Assembly (NCBI GenBank): GCA_900543875.1
Contig: UQSV01000001.1
Coordinates: forward strand, 1 to 64,000
Length of the DNA stretch: 64,000 bases
DNA from: an uncultured Coriobacteriaceae bacterium
GTDB lineage: Bacteria > Actinomycetota > Coriobacteriia > Coriobacteriales > Atopobiaceae
Direction of reading: 5' to 3'
The notes under the pieces were generated by a model, which was given only the letters and a program-made list of their open reading frames with translations, was not told the DNA's origin and did not search any database. Position numbers and translations under genes: made by a program. This document shows, one piece after another, positions 9,365-17,622 of this stretch (positions within the stretch are counted from its first letter, which is position 1; every line of letters starts with the position of its first letter).

Positions 9365-9953
9365 GCTATGGAGCGGTTTTGTCCGCGCCGCCTGTTCAGT
9401 GTACCCAGCGCGGCGGGTTTGGGCAAGTTGGCGGGCGCGATGGCTCGATTCTGGTGTCAGTCACGCAGGGCCGTTGGTGATTGGACGCGCGGGTCGAGGA
9501 GGGTGCCATCACCTGGCCCTGGATTCAGTTTTATCACCTCGGTTATTTGCATAACCACCAGCCCGGCACGCGCTGGGGACTCCAGATGCGCCGCCCACCG
9601 AGAAACGCACGGAGTGGTTGGCGCGAACAAGCGATTTACCTGCGGTGTCAGGTCTGTATCAGCACGCTCACGGGTTTGTGTTTGATGCCCTTCCTATGCT
9701 GCTCCCAACGAATCGGCCAAGAAGAGGGGAGTGCCATGGAAGCTAAGCGCTTGTCATCACATAGCCCGGGAGCAGCAAACGGATTGTCCCTGTCCAAAGG
9801 CGGGGACGGAGGCATCGCTATCGTGCCCTGCCCTGGGTTAAAGGAAGTGTTTGGGGGAGCGTCCGACGCAAGCGATCAGCGCAGCTGGCGCTCGCGTCCC
9901 GAGGCCTGGCCCATGCCCATGCCCCTGCCGGACTCGACCCGATTGGTCGTCCG
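9365..9953. other. Gene-free spacer before the sortase operon
   Basis: About 590 bases between tRNA-Gly and the sortase-operon genes. The frames open here read as low-complexity Arg/Pro/Gly sequence and have no ribosome site, so I see no gene. It contains one copy of a dispersed repeat (9625-9663), a small palindrome (ggttat-ttgc-ataacc, 9541-9556) and a GC stem near 9788-9814. The operon promoter must lie here but no convincing -35/-10 pair is apparent. Confidence 0.6.
9625..9663. repeat. Dispersed intergenic repeat, copy A
   Basis: The element reads gaacaag..at.tacctgcggtgtcaggt.tgt..cagc. A similar element recurs at 58206-58243 (sharing the 14-mer ctgcggtgtcaggt exactly) and more loosely at 60469-60505. 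Its centre is an imperfect palindrome (acctg-N6-caggt). All three copies are intergenic. Confidence 0.55.
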
Positions 9954-10553
9954 ATGAGGGCGGGGCAGTTCCGCGTGCCCGAGCGCAGGCGCGCGGCGAG
10001 GAGGGCACGGCAGAGCAGCGGCGAGCGCCGGCCACGAGGGAAGCGCACGTGGGCGGTGCTCGGCGGACTGCTCGTGCTGGTCTTGGGTATCGGCGGCGCG
10101 GCGCTGCTGCTTCTTGGCGGCAGCGACCTCACGGGGACAATCCTCGGCGCGGCGCGGGAGGGCAAGAGTCGCGCGGAGCTGCAGGCCGAGCTCGACCAAG
10201 AGGTGCAGGACAACATGATGACGGTGAGCGTACTCCCCTCACCGCGACTGAGCTCGAGTGGGCTGCTTGAGGTTGGCTTTGAGAACGACGCCGAGAACAA
10301 GTTCTCGCAGCGCTTCACGCTCACGCAGGACGGGGTCGAGATCTATCGCAGCGACCCGCTCGAGCCGGGCAAGCGCATCGACTCCATTCGCCTCAAGGAC
10401 GTCGCGACAGGTAAGGCGATGGTCGAGGTGCAGGCCGTCGACCAGGAGAGCGGGGCAGACCACGGCTCCCCCACCGCCATCGAGGTCAACGTCGTCAATG
10501 ACCCCGCCGAGACTCAAGCCGCAGATACGGCCGCGGCCGAGGGCTCGGTATAA
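9954..10553 (+). CDS. Membrane-anchored exported protein, first gene of the sortase operon
   Basis: A 199-residue type II membrane protein. An Arg-rich cytoplasmic N-terminus (~1-32) precedes one TM segment (~33-56). A short helical region (REGKSRAELQAELDQEV) leads to an extracellular beta-rich domain (~85-185) with the pattern GLLEVGFEND, FTLTQDGVEIYRSDPLEPGKRIDSIRL, AMVEVQAVD. That pattern is typical of Ig-like accessory domains of Gram-positive surface appendages. No sorting motif is seen. The ATG at 9954 has no clear ribosome site, and GTG at 9975 behind a GGCGGGG stretch is an alternative start. It is followed after 60 bases by the next gene. The function is unknown, but its position suggests an assembly or tethering partner of the operon's secreted proteins. 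Confidence 0.75.
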   Translation: MRAGQFRVPERRRAARRARQSSGERRPRGKRTWAVLGGLLVLVLGIGGAALLLLGGSDLTGTILGAAREGKSRAELQAELDQEVQDNMMTVSVLPSPRLSSSGLLEVGFENDAENKFSQRFTLTQDGVEIYRSDPLEPGKRIDSIRLKDVATGKAMVEVQAVDQESGADHGSPTAIEVNVVNDPAETQAADTAAAEGSV

Positions 10554-10613
10554 CGGCTAACCAGGTACCCCGCGGGGCTCATAGGGAGGCCCGCACGCAG
10601 AGAGGAGAGCAGC

Positions 10614-11291
10614 ATGTTGCACGAGAGCGATCGCCCCAGGGAGGCAACGCGCGCGGCCAGGGGCTGTGCCAGGGCTGGCGTCGTCATGGTCGGCCTTACG
10701 CTCGTCGCAAGCCTCGGGTGCCCCGGCGCCGCGTTTGCCGAGGAGGTCACCCAGGGCAGAACGGGATCGACCAAGGTCACCGTCACGGCAGACAACGAGA
10801 ACCTACGCTTCCGCGTTCCCACGGTCATCCCATTCGTCGCGGCAAGCGACGGCACGCTCACGGGCCCCAGCCCCGAGGCAACGAGGATCGAGAACCTCTC
10901 GGCCTTTGGCCTCAAGGTCACCAACGTGCGCGTCGAGGGCGCAGGCGGATGGACCCACTCCTCAGACGTCAACGGCGCCGACAACTCCATCGACTGGGTG
11001 CTGGGACCGCAGGGGGCGCAGGTGAGTGCCGCCGAGGCCAGCAAGGACGAGGGCACGGCCATCTCCGATACCAAGTGGAACATGACCTACCAGAGCGACA
11101 GTACCGAGACAGATGACATCCTGCTCCACACCTCGGGAACCGTGGGCAGGGTCACGCAGGACATCAGCTCGCCCGTACACATCGGTACCGTGACCTTCAC
11201 GCTGGCGCCGGGCGCACACGCCCAGTCCCAGGCAAACGATGCGGCGCAGGACGAGCCCACGCCCGAGGCGCCCACGGGTGAGCAGTCATGA
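10614..11291 (+). CDS. Secreted protein with a shared beta-domain (sortase operon)
   Basis: A 225-residue protein with an N-terminal signal peptide (hydrophobic ~21-42, cleavage likely after GAAFA). The mature part carries FRVPTVIPFVAASDGTL, RIENLSAFGLKVTNV and a strand-rich C-terminus. The same order of motifs occurs in the last ~125 residues of the protein encoded at 11550, so the two share a homologous domain. The tail is Gln/Pro/Glu/Ala-rich, with no LPXTG motif and no C-terminal TM. The ATG follows GAGAGGAGAG. The stop overlaps the next start (ATGA). It is likely a secreted subunit held at the surface by another operon product. I do not recognise a named family. Confidence 0.8.
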   Translation: MLHESDRPREATRAARGCARAGVVMVGLTLVASLGCPGAAFAEEVTQGRTGSTKVTVTADNENLRFRVPTVIPFVAASDGTLTGPSPEATRIENLSAFGLKVTNVRVEGAGGWTHSSDVNGADNSIDWVLGPQGAQVSAAEASKDEGTAISDTKWNMTYQSDSTETDDILLHTSGTVGRVTQDISSPVHIGTVTFTLAPGAHAQSQANDAAQDEPTPEAPTGEQS

Positions 11292-11560
11292 GAGGCCTGG
11301 CAAAACGCCTAGCCGCGCTGTTTCCCGCCGCGTTTCTCGGCCTTCTGCCCGGCGTGGCGTGGGCGGCGGGAGGCAGCAACGACGTCACGATACGCAGGCT
11401 CGAGGAGCAGGCGCCCAATCCCCTGGCGCCCTTCATGCCCCTTGCGCAGACGGGTGTTGACGGCCAGGACTGGTGGCTCGTTGCGGGAGGTCTCGCCCTC
11501 ATCGCAATGGCGCTCGTAGCCTGGCGCATAGCGAGGGGAAGGAGTCGCGATGCACACTAG
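11288..11560 (+). CDS. Tiny sortase-anchored surface peptide (LAQTG motif)
   Basis: A 90-residue precursor. A signal peptide (residues 1-~26, cleavage near VAWA) is followed by only ~30 exposed residues (DVTIRRLEEQAPNPLAPF). A sorting signal follows: MPLAQTG, a hydrophobic segment (WWLVAGGLALIAMALVAW) and a basic tail RIARGRSRD. After sortase cleavage between Thr and Gly only about 30 residues would remain on the wall or be joined to another protein. It starts within the previous gene (ATGA) and ends 11 bases inside the next. The class B sortase encoded two genes downstream is the obvious processing enzyme. It might be a wall anchor or base for the operon's secreted proteins. Confidence 0.85.
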   Translation: MRGLAKRLAALFPAAFLGLLPGVAWAAGGSNDVTIRRLEEQAPNPLAPFMPLAQTGVDGQDWWLVAGGLALIAMALVAWRIARGRSRDAH

Positions 11561-12881
11561 GCACCTGGCACGTCTTGGTCTTGGGATGCTGTCCGGCGCC
11601 TGCGCGCTGGCCCTTGTCATGGCTCCGGCAGGCGCAAGGGCAGATGACATCGACTACTTCTGCGAAGACGTCGTGGTCACGACGCCCCAGAGCCAACGCC
11701 CCATTGCCAGACAATCTGCCATAGCCATCCAGTCATCGCCGGTGGGCACCTGGGTCGAGGTCAAGCGCAGCACGTCGGCGACAATCATCCAAACGTGCCT
11801 GTACTACATCTCGCCCAACGCTAACAGCGACGGCTCGGTGCAGGTTACGGTCAAGACGATCCTGCAGAACAACAACTACAACGGAGCCATCTTCTGGACC
11901 ACGACCAAGACCATCTATGACAATGGCACGCAATGCGCCTTCATCGGCGAGGACTGGAACTCCAAGGCCTATCACAACGAGTCAATCTCGGCCGAGGCGA
12001 CCTTCGCCGTTCGCGGCGGTGGACGCCACCGCATCACCTCGATAGAGACGGGCTTTCGCGGCAGCTCCGAGACCTCGGCCGGCTGGGACTTCACCATCGA
12101 CATCCCCTACACCATCTCGTCGAGTTGTGAGCAGGGCGGCTCCATCTCCCCCGCTGGTAACACGCTCGTGGGCGTTGGTGCCTCACAGGGGTACAACGTC
12201 TCGGCAAACGACGGATGGCGCATCAGGGACATCGAGGTAGACGGCACGAGCGTGGGCGCGCGCAGCAACTACACCTTCACCAACGTGAGCGGCAACCACA
12301 CCATACGCGCCAAGTTCCAGAAGGTCTGGAAGGTCAAGTTCGTCGACGGCATAACCGGAGAAACCCTCTTCGAGCAGGTCGTCGACGAGGGATCGGGCGC
12401 CACGGCACCCGAAGTCCCTGGCCACAATGGATGGCACTTCTCGGGATGGGACGGTAACTTCTCCCACGTGGGCAGCGACCTGACCATAACGGCAACGTAC
12501 GAGCCAACCATCTCGGTGAGGGTGCCCTCGCTCATCCCCTGCCGCATCCTGGCAGACGGGTCGGTGGCCGTACCCAGCGGCTATGCCATCGAGAACCTGT
12601 CGGTGGTACCTGTGAGGGCCCAGAGCATCACCACAAGCGGCATGCCAGCCGACGCAAGCTACACGCTGCGAGACGGCGACACGGTGGTTCACGAATGGAG
12701 CGGGTCCGACAAGAACGGCAGCGAGCTGGTCATTGGTAGCTCTGCCAGCAAGGAGCTTGCGCTCAGTGTCTCGAACGTGACGGGCACGGGTGAGTGGCGG
12801 GCGCTGGCCGAGGCGGTGGCCGCGTCGGGAAACGCCCAAGAAATCTGCACCATCACCTACACCTTTGAGGCAGCACCATGA
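11550..12881 (+). CDS. Secreted multi-domain surface protein (sortase operon)
   Basis: A 443-residue exported protein. The signal peptide (~1-31) is cleaved near AGARA. Residues ~33-190 form a Thr/Ser/Asn-rich beta region with three Cys that could form disulfides. Residues ~190-250 (GNTLVGVGASQGYNVSANDGW, NYTFTNVSGNHTIRAKF) resemble a bacterial repeat domain. Residues ~252-315 (KVKFVDGITGETLFEQVV..GHNGWHFSGWDGNF..ITATYEP) match the InlB B-repeat/Listeria-Bacteroides type. The C-terminal ~125 residues (VRVPSLIPCRILADGSV, AIENLSVVPV) resemble the protein encoded at 10614. No anchor is present. The ATG follows GGAAGGAG, and the stop overlaps the sortase start (ATGA). Probably an adhesin-like component; the ligand is unknown. 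Confidence 0.82.
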   Translation: MHTRHLARLGLGMLSGACALALVMAPAGARADDIDYFCEDVVVTTPQSQRPIARQSAIAIQSSPVGTWVEVKRSTSATIIQTCLYYISPNANSDGSVQVTVKTILQNNNYNGAIFWTTTKTIYDNGTQCAFIGEDWNSKAYHNESISAEATFAVRGGGRHRITSIETGFRGSSETSAGWDFTIDIPYTISSSCEQGGSISPAGNTLVGVGASQGYNVSANDGWRIRDIEVDGTSVGARSNYTFTNVSGNHTIRAKFQKVWKVKFVDGITGETLFEQVVDEGSGATAPEVPGHNGWHFSGWDGNFSHVGSDLTITATYEPTISVRVPSLIPCRILADGSVAVPSGYAIENLSVVPVRAQSITTSGMPADASYTLRDGDTVVHEWSGSDKNGSELVIGSSASKELALSVSNVTGTGEWRALAEAVAASGNAQEICTITYTFEAAP

Positions 12882-13648
12882 GAGGAGGTCCCCGGCGGCC
12901 GGGACGCGCTTCCGGCCGCCGCGGGCCACGCGGCTTGGCAGCGTTCCTTGGAGCGGTCGTTCTCGCGGGCCTTGCTCTCATCCTGGCGGGAGGGCAAAGC
13001 ATTGGTCCGTGCCTCGTCTCCGAGTTTCGCTACCAACAGGCAAGAGATGCCCACGACGCCATGGACGCCGGTGGGAGCTCCGAGAAGGAGGCCCGGAAAT
13101 GGGACGACCCCAACCAGGCCGCCTGGCTCAGCGTAGATGGAACGCCCATCGACTATCCGGTGGCCCAGGGGGCCAAGCAGGAGCCCGGGTTCTACCTCGC
13201 CCATGATCTTTGGGGACAGCCGTCACAGGTAGGATGCCCCTACCTGGACTGGCGCTGCAGCGTCGCAGATACCCACGCCCTCATTTACGGTCATCGGGTT
13301 GGAACCACCGACCTGCAGTTCTCTCCCATCGCCAACGCTTGGGACCAGGGGGTCTTCGACGCCCTTGGAGCGGCCACGCTCGAGACGCGAACGGGCACGA
13401 AATCCTACGTGCCCTGCTTCGCCCTCAAGGTCGACAAGTCATACGAGCAGATCCAGCGCTTCTCGATGAATCGAGATGAACTGCGCTCGTGGCTCGAGGA
13501 CATGCTCGGCGAGGCATCGGCCGCAAGCCCGCTCGCACAAGACCTGTGTCGACATGCCACAAAAGCACTCACGCTGGCCACCTGTGCCTCATCACAGGCC
13601 GGCCAGCGTGAGAGAACGCTGCTCGTATTTGTTGGGACGTCCGCCTAG
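12878..13648 (+). CDS. Class B sortase
   Basis: A membrane transpeptidase of 256 aa that cleaves sorting signals and joins the product to the cell wall or to another protein. An N-terminal basic stretch and one TM (~26-46) anchor it outside. The catalytic triad is visible: His in HALIYGHRV, Cys in LTLATCAS and Arg in RERTLLVFVG. The NQAAWLSVDGTPIDYPVAQG opening of the fold and the C-terminal helix insertion before the Cys are SrtB features. The gene begins in the stop of the preceding surface-protein gene. Its likely substrate is the LAQTG peptide at 11288, possibly also the IPQTG adhesin at 45.3 kb. The stop codon overlaps that of the convergent gene in a CTAG tetramer (13645-13648). Confidence 0.93.
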   Translation: MRGGPRRPGRASGRRGPRGLAAFLGAVVLAGLALILAGGQSIGPCLVSEFRYQQARDAHDAMDAGGSSEKEARKWDDPNQAAWLSVDGTPIDYPVAQGAKQEPGFYLAHDLWGQPSQVGCPYLDWRCSVADTHALIYGHRVGTTDLQFSPIANAWDQGVFDALGAATLETRTGTKSYVPCFALKVDKSYEQIQRFSMNRDELRSWLEDMLGEASAASPLAQDLCRHATKALTLATCASSQAGQRERTLLVFVGTSA

Positions 13649-16263
13649 GAGCGCCTGATGGCCTCGAGCACGAGGGCGGCAACGTCCTCTACGCGCTCGG
13701 GGTTCACGCACTCGGGAACGTCATCGGCGGTACCGGCGCAGGCGCGCGACTCGCCGGGACCCATGCCCATGATGGTCACGGAACGGAGGTGACGGCGCAT
13801 GAACATCGTGGCATCGCTGTTTGCCCACGGACGAGCAGCCTGGCCGAGGGCCATGTGCAGGTCGTCGGCGACGGATTGGAGAACGTTGCCAAAGCGACGG
13901 TCGCTGCGGCGCGGGGTGCCATAGCCCTCTTGTGTGAGCATCGTGAGGTCACCGGCACCAACACAGTCGAGGTTGATGACGATGGCGCCGCGCAGGGCCT
14001 TGCGGTGGGCGGCCACGAACTCGGCGGCACCGGCGTTGCAGAGGTTGGAGGCACCCGTGGCAACGAACCAGATGTCATGGGTCTTCAGGTCGTCGTCACC
14101 CATGGCGAGGATGGCATCGCGCAGGTCGCGGTTGTTGGCAGAGGCGACAAACTCCGAGGGAGCCGGGGCCTCGACGCCCTCGTAGGACGAGAGGTCGTAG
14201 GACTGATCGGCCTGCTGGCCGGACGCAGGGGCAACATCGGAAGCCTGGGTCTGCTGCTCGACGGGCTGTTCGCTTTCGGCATCGTCGCTAGAGCCACGAC
14301 CGGGAACGGACGGGAGCTTGTCCTTGAGCTTGCGCAGGTTCACGTTGAGCGCGGCGCCGCCCTTCCAGTGGCCGCCCTGGCTGTCGTTGCCAAAGTTGTC
14401 CCACGAGCCGATGTTCTCGCCCGAGGTCTTGGCATCGTAGTTGTCATCGACGCCCAGCCACTCGGACATCGACTCCTGCTGCTTGTTCTTCCTGCCAAGG
14501 AAGCCAAGGCCGCGGTGGCCAGAGGCCTTGGCAGTCTGGGGAGTGGCGGGCTGCGGAGCCGCGGGGGCGCTCAGGACCTCGATGTCATCCGGCGCGGTGG
14601 GCTGAACCTGCTGGCGCGCGGGAGCCGTAGCCACGCGGGTGGCCTGCTGGCTGGCATCGGCGAGGCGCTGGGCCATCTGTGAGCGGGACGGAAGCTGCTG
14701 CTGAGCGGGCGCGGCATAGGCTCCGAGGGCGTCAATGCCAGAGTTCTTGGGGTCGGGCAGATCGAACAGGGCCGCACGGCGAGCAACGTTGGAGACGTTC
14801 TGCCTGCGCGTGGGCTTGTAGGAGCTCTTGCCCCAATCGGGGTCGGAGATGGCCGCGGGGGCAGGGCGCGTAGCACGGGGAGCCTCGGAGGCGTCGTTGG
14901 CATCCTCGGGGGCCATGATGAAGAGGCCTGAGTGATCCGTCTCAGTGAGGGGACCCTCCTCGGCGTTCTGGCCGTCCTCGAGCTGGCTCATGTCGGCCTG
15001 GACATTCGCGGCAGGCGCCGTCTCAGAAACGTCTTCCGTGTCGATACGCGGGGCGGAGACGGGCTCCATCGGGCGAGTGGCACCAGCGGGCTCGTCATCG
15101 GAGGCGGGGGCGTCCTCGTCCTTGGTGGGCTCAGGCGCGGCCAGGTCGCGCGTCTCGTCGGAAGGAACGACTACGGGCTCGGCCGCACGGGTGGCGTCGA
15201 CGTCACCTGGAGTGAAATTGTCCGCGGGAGCAGCCTGGGGCTCGGGCTCGTCCTCGGCGGCAACGTCAAAGGAGCGGGTATCATCGGCCGGCTCGGAGAC
15301 AGGTGCCGGCACGGGCTTGGGAGCAGGCTTTGCCACGGGGACCATGCGGACCTCGGGCTCGATGTAGGTGATGGAGCAGGTCTCGGGAAGAATGCCAAGC
15401 TCGCGAATCACCTGCTCGCCATGGCGAACGCCCACGACCTCCTCGACGACGCGGCGCATCTCGGGCTCGGCGGGCTCCTGCTCGGGCTCGTCGGCCTGTT
15501 CCTCGGCGGCCTCAGCGGCCTCAGCAGGCTTGAGGCCACCCTTGCCCTGCGTCACGCGATCGAGCACGCCAAGCATGGCGGCCACGGAAGACTTATTGTC
15601 AACAGCGCCGGAGGTGTAGGGGGTAAAGCGGCTGGCGATGATGCACGCACCCCAGATCACGAGCGGCAGGGAGGCAATGATGCCAATAATCCAGAAGGTG
15701 CGGCGGGCGGCCTCGGGAAGGAAGACGAACAGCTGCAGGATCGTGCAGGCGGCAACGGCGATCATGAGGTACATCGAGTAGGAGGCGAGGTACTTCTTGA
15801 TAACCGCAATCTTTGGGTTGGCCAGGGGGTCAACGCGCGCCGTGTCGTAATGGGCAACGATCACGATGGGGCGGTTACGCAGCTCGGGCTCGACCTCGGC
15901 CTCGCGATAGCCAACCACGTTCTGGCTGTGGGCGCGCGACCCCAGCTTGCCAAAGACGTCCTTGCCGCTGCGGACCATGCTCAGCAGCGCGATGGAGCCA
16001 AAGACAAGTACGAGGCCAATGATCGTGGTGACGATGTTGCCCAGACCAACGAGCAGCATGCCAAGGAACATCGCCACGAGGGTCGCGCCATAGGGAAGTT
16101 TGCCCAGGCTCGGGGCAGTAAAGTCCTGAATCTCAGGGGCAAGGCCCTGAGCTGCGAACTCATCGGCCAGCTTGTGGGCGCAATCGAGCTCTTCCTGGCT
16201 TCCCGCGGGCGCAATGCCAACTTCGGTATTAAGACGCTCGAGGTAATCCTTCGTGATGCTCAT
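13645..16263 (-). CDS. Membrane M28-peptidase-like protein lacking catalytic residues, with a large disordered insert
   Basis: An 872-residue protein. The N-terminal part resembles an M28 aminopeptidase fold: VIVAHYDTARVDP (HxD metal motif, ~150) and SGAVDNKSSVAAM (bridging Asp, ~235), with hydrophobic pairs at ~60-100 and ~180-225. Then ~400 residues of Pro/Ala/Glu/Asp/Thr-rich, probably disordered sequence are inserted. The fold resumes at WFVATGASNLCNAGAAEF, INLDCVGAGD and AGTADDVPECVNPERV. The usual Glu-Glu is replaced by Ser-Asn, and the final metal His (normally HTPDD) by Gly, so peptidase activity is doubtful. The ATG at 16261-16263 follows GAAGGTGA. The gene lies downstream of the coiled-coil membrane protein. 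A role as a scaffold or substrate-binding protein is inference. Confidence 0.78.
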   Translation of the reverse strand: MSITKDYLERLNTEVGIAPAGSQEELDCAHKLADEFAAQGLAPEIQDFTAPSLGKLPYGATLVAMFLGMLLVGLGNIVTTIIGLVLVFGSIALLSMVRSGKDVFGKLGSRAHSQNVVGYREAEVEPELRNRPIVIVAHYDTARVDPLANPKIAVIKKYLASYSMYLMIAVAACTILQLFVFLPEAARRTFWIIGIIASLPLVIWGACIIASRFTPYTSGAVDNKSSVAAMLGVLDRVTQGKGGLKPAEAAEAAEEQADEPEQEPAEPEMRRVVEEVVGVRHGEQVIRELGILPETCSITYIEPEVRMVPVAKPAPKPVPAPVSEPADDTRSFDVAAEDEPEPQAAPADNFTPGDVDATRAAEPVVVPSDETRDLAAPEPTKDEDAPASDDEPAGATRPMEPVSAPRIDTEDVSETAPAANVQADMSQLEDGQNAEEGPLTETDHSGLFIMAPEDANDASEAPRATRPAPAAISDPDWGKSSYKPTRRQNVSNVARRAALFDLPDPKNSGIDALGAYAAPAQQQLPSRSQMAQRLADASQQATRVATAPARQQVQPTAPDDIEVLSAPAAPQPATPQTAKASGHRGLGFLGRKNKQQESMSEWLGVDDNYDAKTSGENIGSWDNFGNDSQGGHWKGGAALNVNLRKLKDKLPSVPGRGSSDDAESEQPVEQQTQASDVAPASGQQADQSYDLSSYEGVEAPAPSEFVASANNRDLRDAILAMGDDDLKTHDIWFVATGASNLCNAGAAEFVAAHRKALRGAIVINLDCVGAGDLTMLTQEGYGTPRRSDRRFGNVLQSVADDLHMALGQAARPWANSDATMFMRRHLRSVTIMGMGPGESRACAGTADDVPECVNPERVEDVAALVLEAIRRS

Positions 16264-16418
16264 CCGTTCACCTTCCAAATAGCGGCTGGCCGCTAGGTAC
16301 AGTCATGCTAGAGAGTATACGTCTACCTCGCACATTCGCGGGACCGGGGGCAACTCCTGCACACGACCAGCGCCGCGGGCAGCGACTATCCCCCGCCCAA
16401 ACGCATCGAAGCGCTCGT

Positions 16419-17498
16419 CTACGCAGGCGTGACGCCGCTCGTTGCCACACGGGCGAGCACGCCCTGATACTTGCGCACCACCGCATCGGCATCGGCGGCC
16501 TTGGCCGCAGACTCCGCATATTTCTGGCGCTCGGCAGACGTAAGACGGGCGTAGGAATCCACAAAGATGTCTGAGAGGTTTGCGGGCAATGTGGCGGCAA
16601 ACGTGGCGGCCTCGGCATCAGCGGCGTTGTACTGGCTCACAAGCTGGCCCGCGCGCTCGAAGTCGCCCGAGACCACGGCCGAGTCGGCGTCGAGCATAAG
16701 CTGGGCAGCCTCGGCCCTCTTGGCAACATAGGACTCGTAGACGGCGTAGTCGGCATCGCCAAATGCTTGCTTTGCCTTGCCAAGAAGGTCGCTCGCCTCG
16801 GCAATGAGCGACGCTGCCTCGTTGTCGAGCGACACGGCAACGTTGGCATCTTGGATCTGCGTCTGCTCGCCCGCGAGGAACCGGGCGTATTCGTTTGCGG
16901 CGTCGCTCGCGGCCTTCGCCTTCTCGTCGGCGCTCTCAAGCCTGTCCCGCACCTGACCAAGCAGCCCCAGCGCAGACGAGACCGCATCGTCGACGTCCAC
17001 GATCACCTCACCGGCGCCAATCATCCCACGGCGTGCCTCGATGGATGCAGAGAGGGCGTCGAGCACCTCCCTCCCGGAGTCGTCGAGATGGTCGGCCAGG
17101 GCCTGGGCGCGTTCGAGGTGAGACGAGGCCTCCGTGAGCAACGAGGTCGCGGAGTCAATCTTTTCCGAGAGCCCCTCATGGGAGGAGGTGTCACCGCCAA
17201 TCTGGGACGAGACGGCCTCGTTGAGCGGAACGATGGCGGCGTCGGCCTGGGCAACGCAATCGATGGCATCGCCAAGCTCGGCTTTTGCCCTTGAGGCGCT
17301 CGAGAAGTGGCTCCACAGGAGATAGCCGGCGCCTCCAAGGGCGCCCACCACGAGCACCACGATGAGGGCGCGCAGGCCAAGGGGAGTCGCCACGCGGCCA
17401 CGCGGGCGAGCGCGGCAGCGGTGCGGGCGGGCAAAGGAGCCCGCTCGGTGGGAGGCATCATGCAAGCCGCGAGCGGCGTCACGCCTGCTTCTTTTCAC
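16419..17498 (-). CDS. Membrane-anchored coiled-coil protein of unknown function
   Basis: About 359 residues. An Arg-rich cytoplasmic N-terminus is followed by one TM (LRALIVVLVVGALGGAGYLLW, ~44-64 from the chosen start). The remainder, outside the membrane, is almost entirely Ala/Glu/Asp/Ser-rich helix with heptad-like spacing (KAELGDAIDCVAQADAAI, SLIAEASDLLGKAKQAF), so a long coiled coil or helical-bundle stalk is likely. I prefer GTG at 17496-17498, which follows GAGGGG at six bases; an ATG at 17540 (MKLYAPRRL) lacks a ribosome site. It lies 155 bases upstream of the M28-like gene on the same strand, perhaps one transcription unit. No catalytic motif is seen. Confidence 0.7.
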   Translation of the reverse strand: MKRSRRDAARGLHDASHRAGSFARPHRCRARPRGRVATPLGLRALIVVLVVGALGGAGYLLWSHFSSASRAKAELGDAIDCVAQADAAIVPLNEAVSSQIGGDTSSHEGLSEKIDSATSLLTEASSHLERAQALADHLDDSGREVLDALSASIEARRGMIGAGEVIVDVDDAVSSALGLLGQVRDRLESADEKAKAASDAANEYARFLAGEQTQIQDANVAVSLDNEAASLIAEASDLLGKAKQAFGDADYAVYESYVAKRAEAAQLMLDADSAVVSGDFERAGQLVSQYNAADAEAATFAATLPANLSDIFVDSYARLTSAERQKYAESAAKAADADAVVRKYQGVLARVATSGVTPA

Positions 17499-17622
17499 AT
17501 TCGTCCCCTCGCGCAAGCGCCGCGGCGCATAAAGCTTCATAATCTACGAGAGACGGGACACTAACCCGTCCACCACATGGTACCAGCATGAAGACGGGCC
17601 CACTCAAGGCAGGGGGAACGGC

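Noticed and set aside
9481..9957. 158-codon frame upstream of the sortase operon
   Set aside because: Composition is random-like, no ribosome site or family motif, and it contains a dispersed repeat; treated as non-coding.
12878..13648. Possibility that the sortase is class D or E
   Set aside because: N-terminal TM, YGHR context, helix before LATC and the RERTLL arginine context fit class B better, though class assignment needs a profile search.
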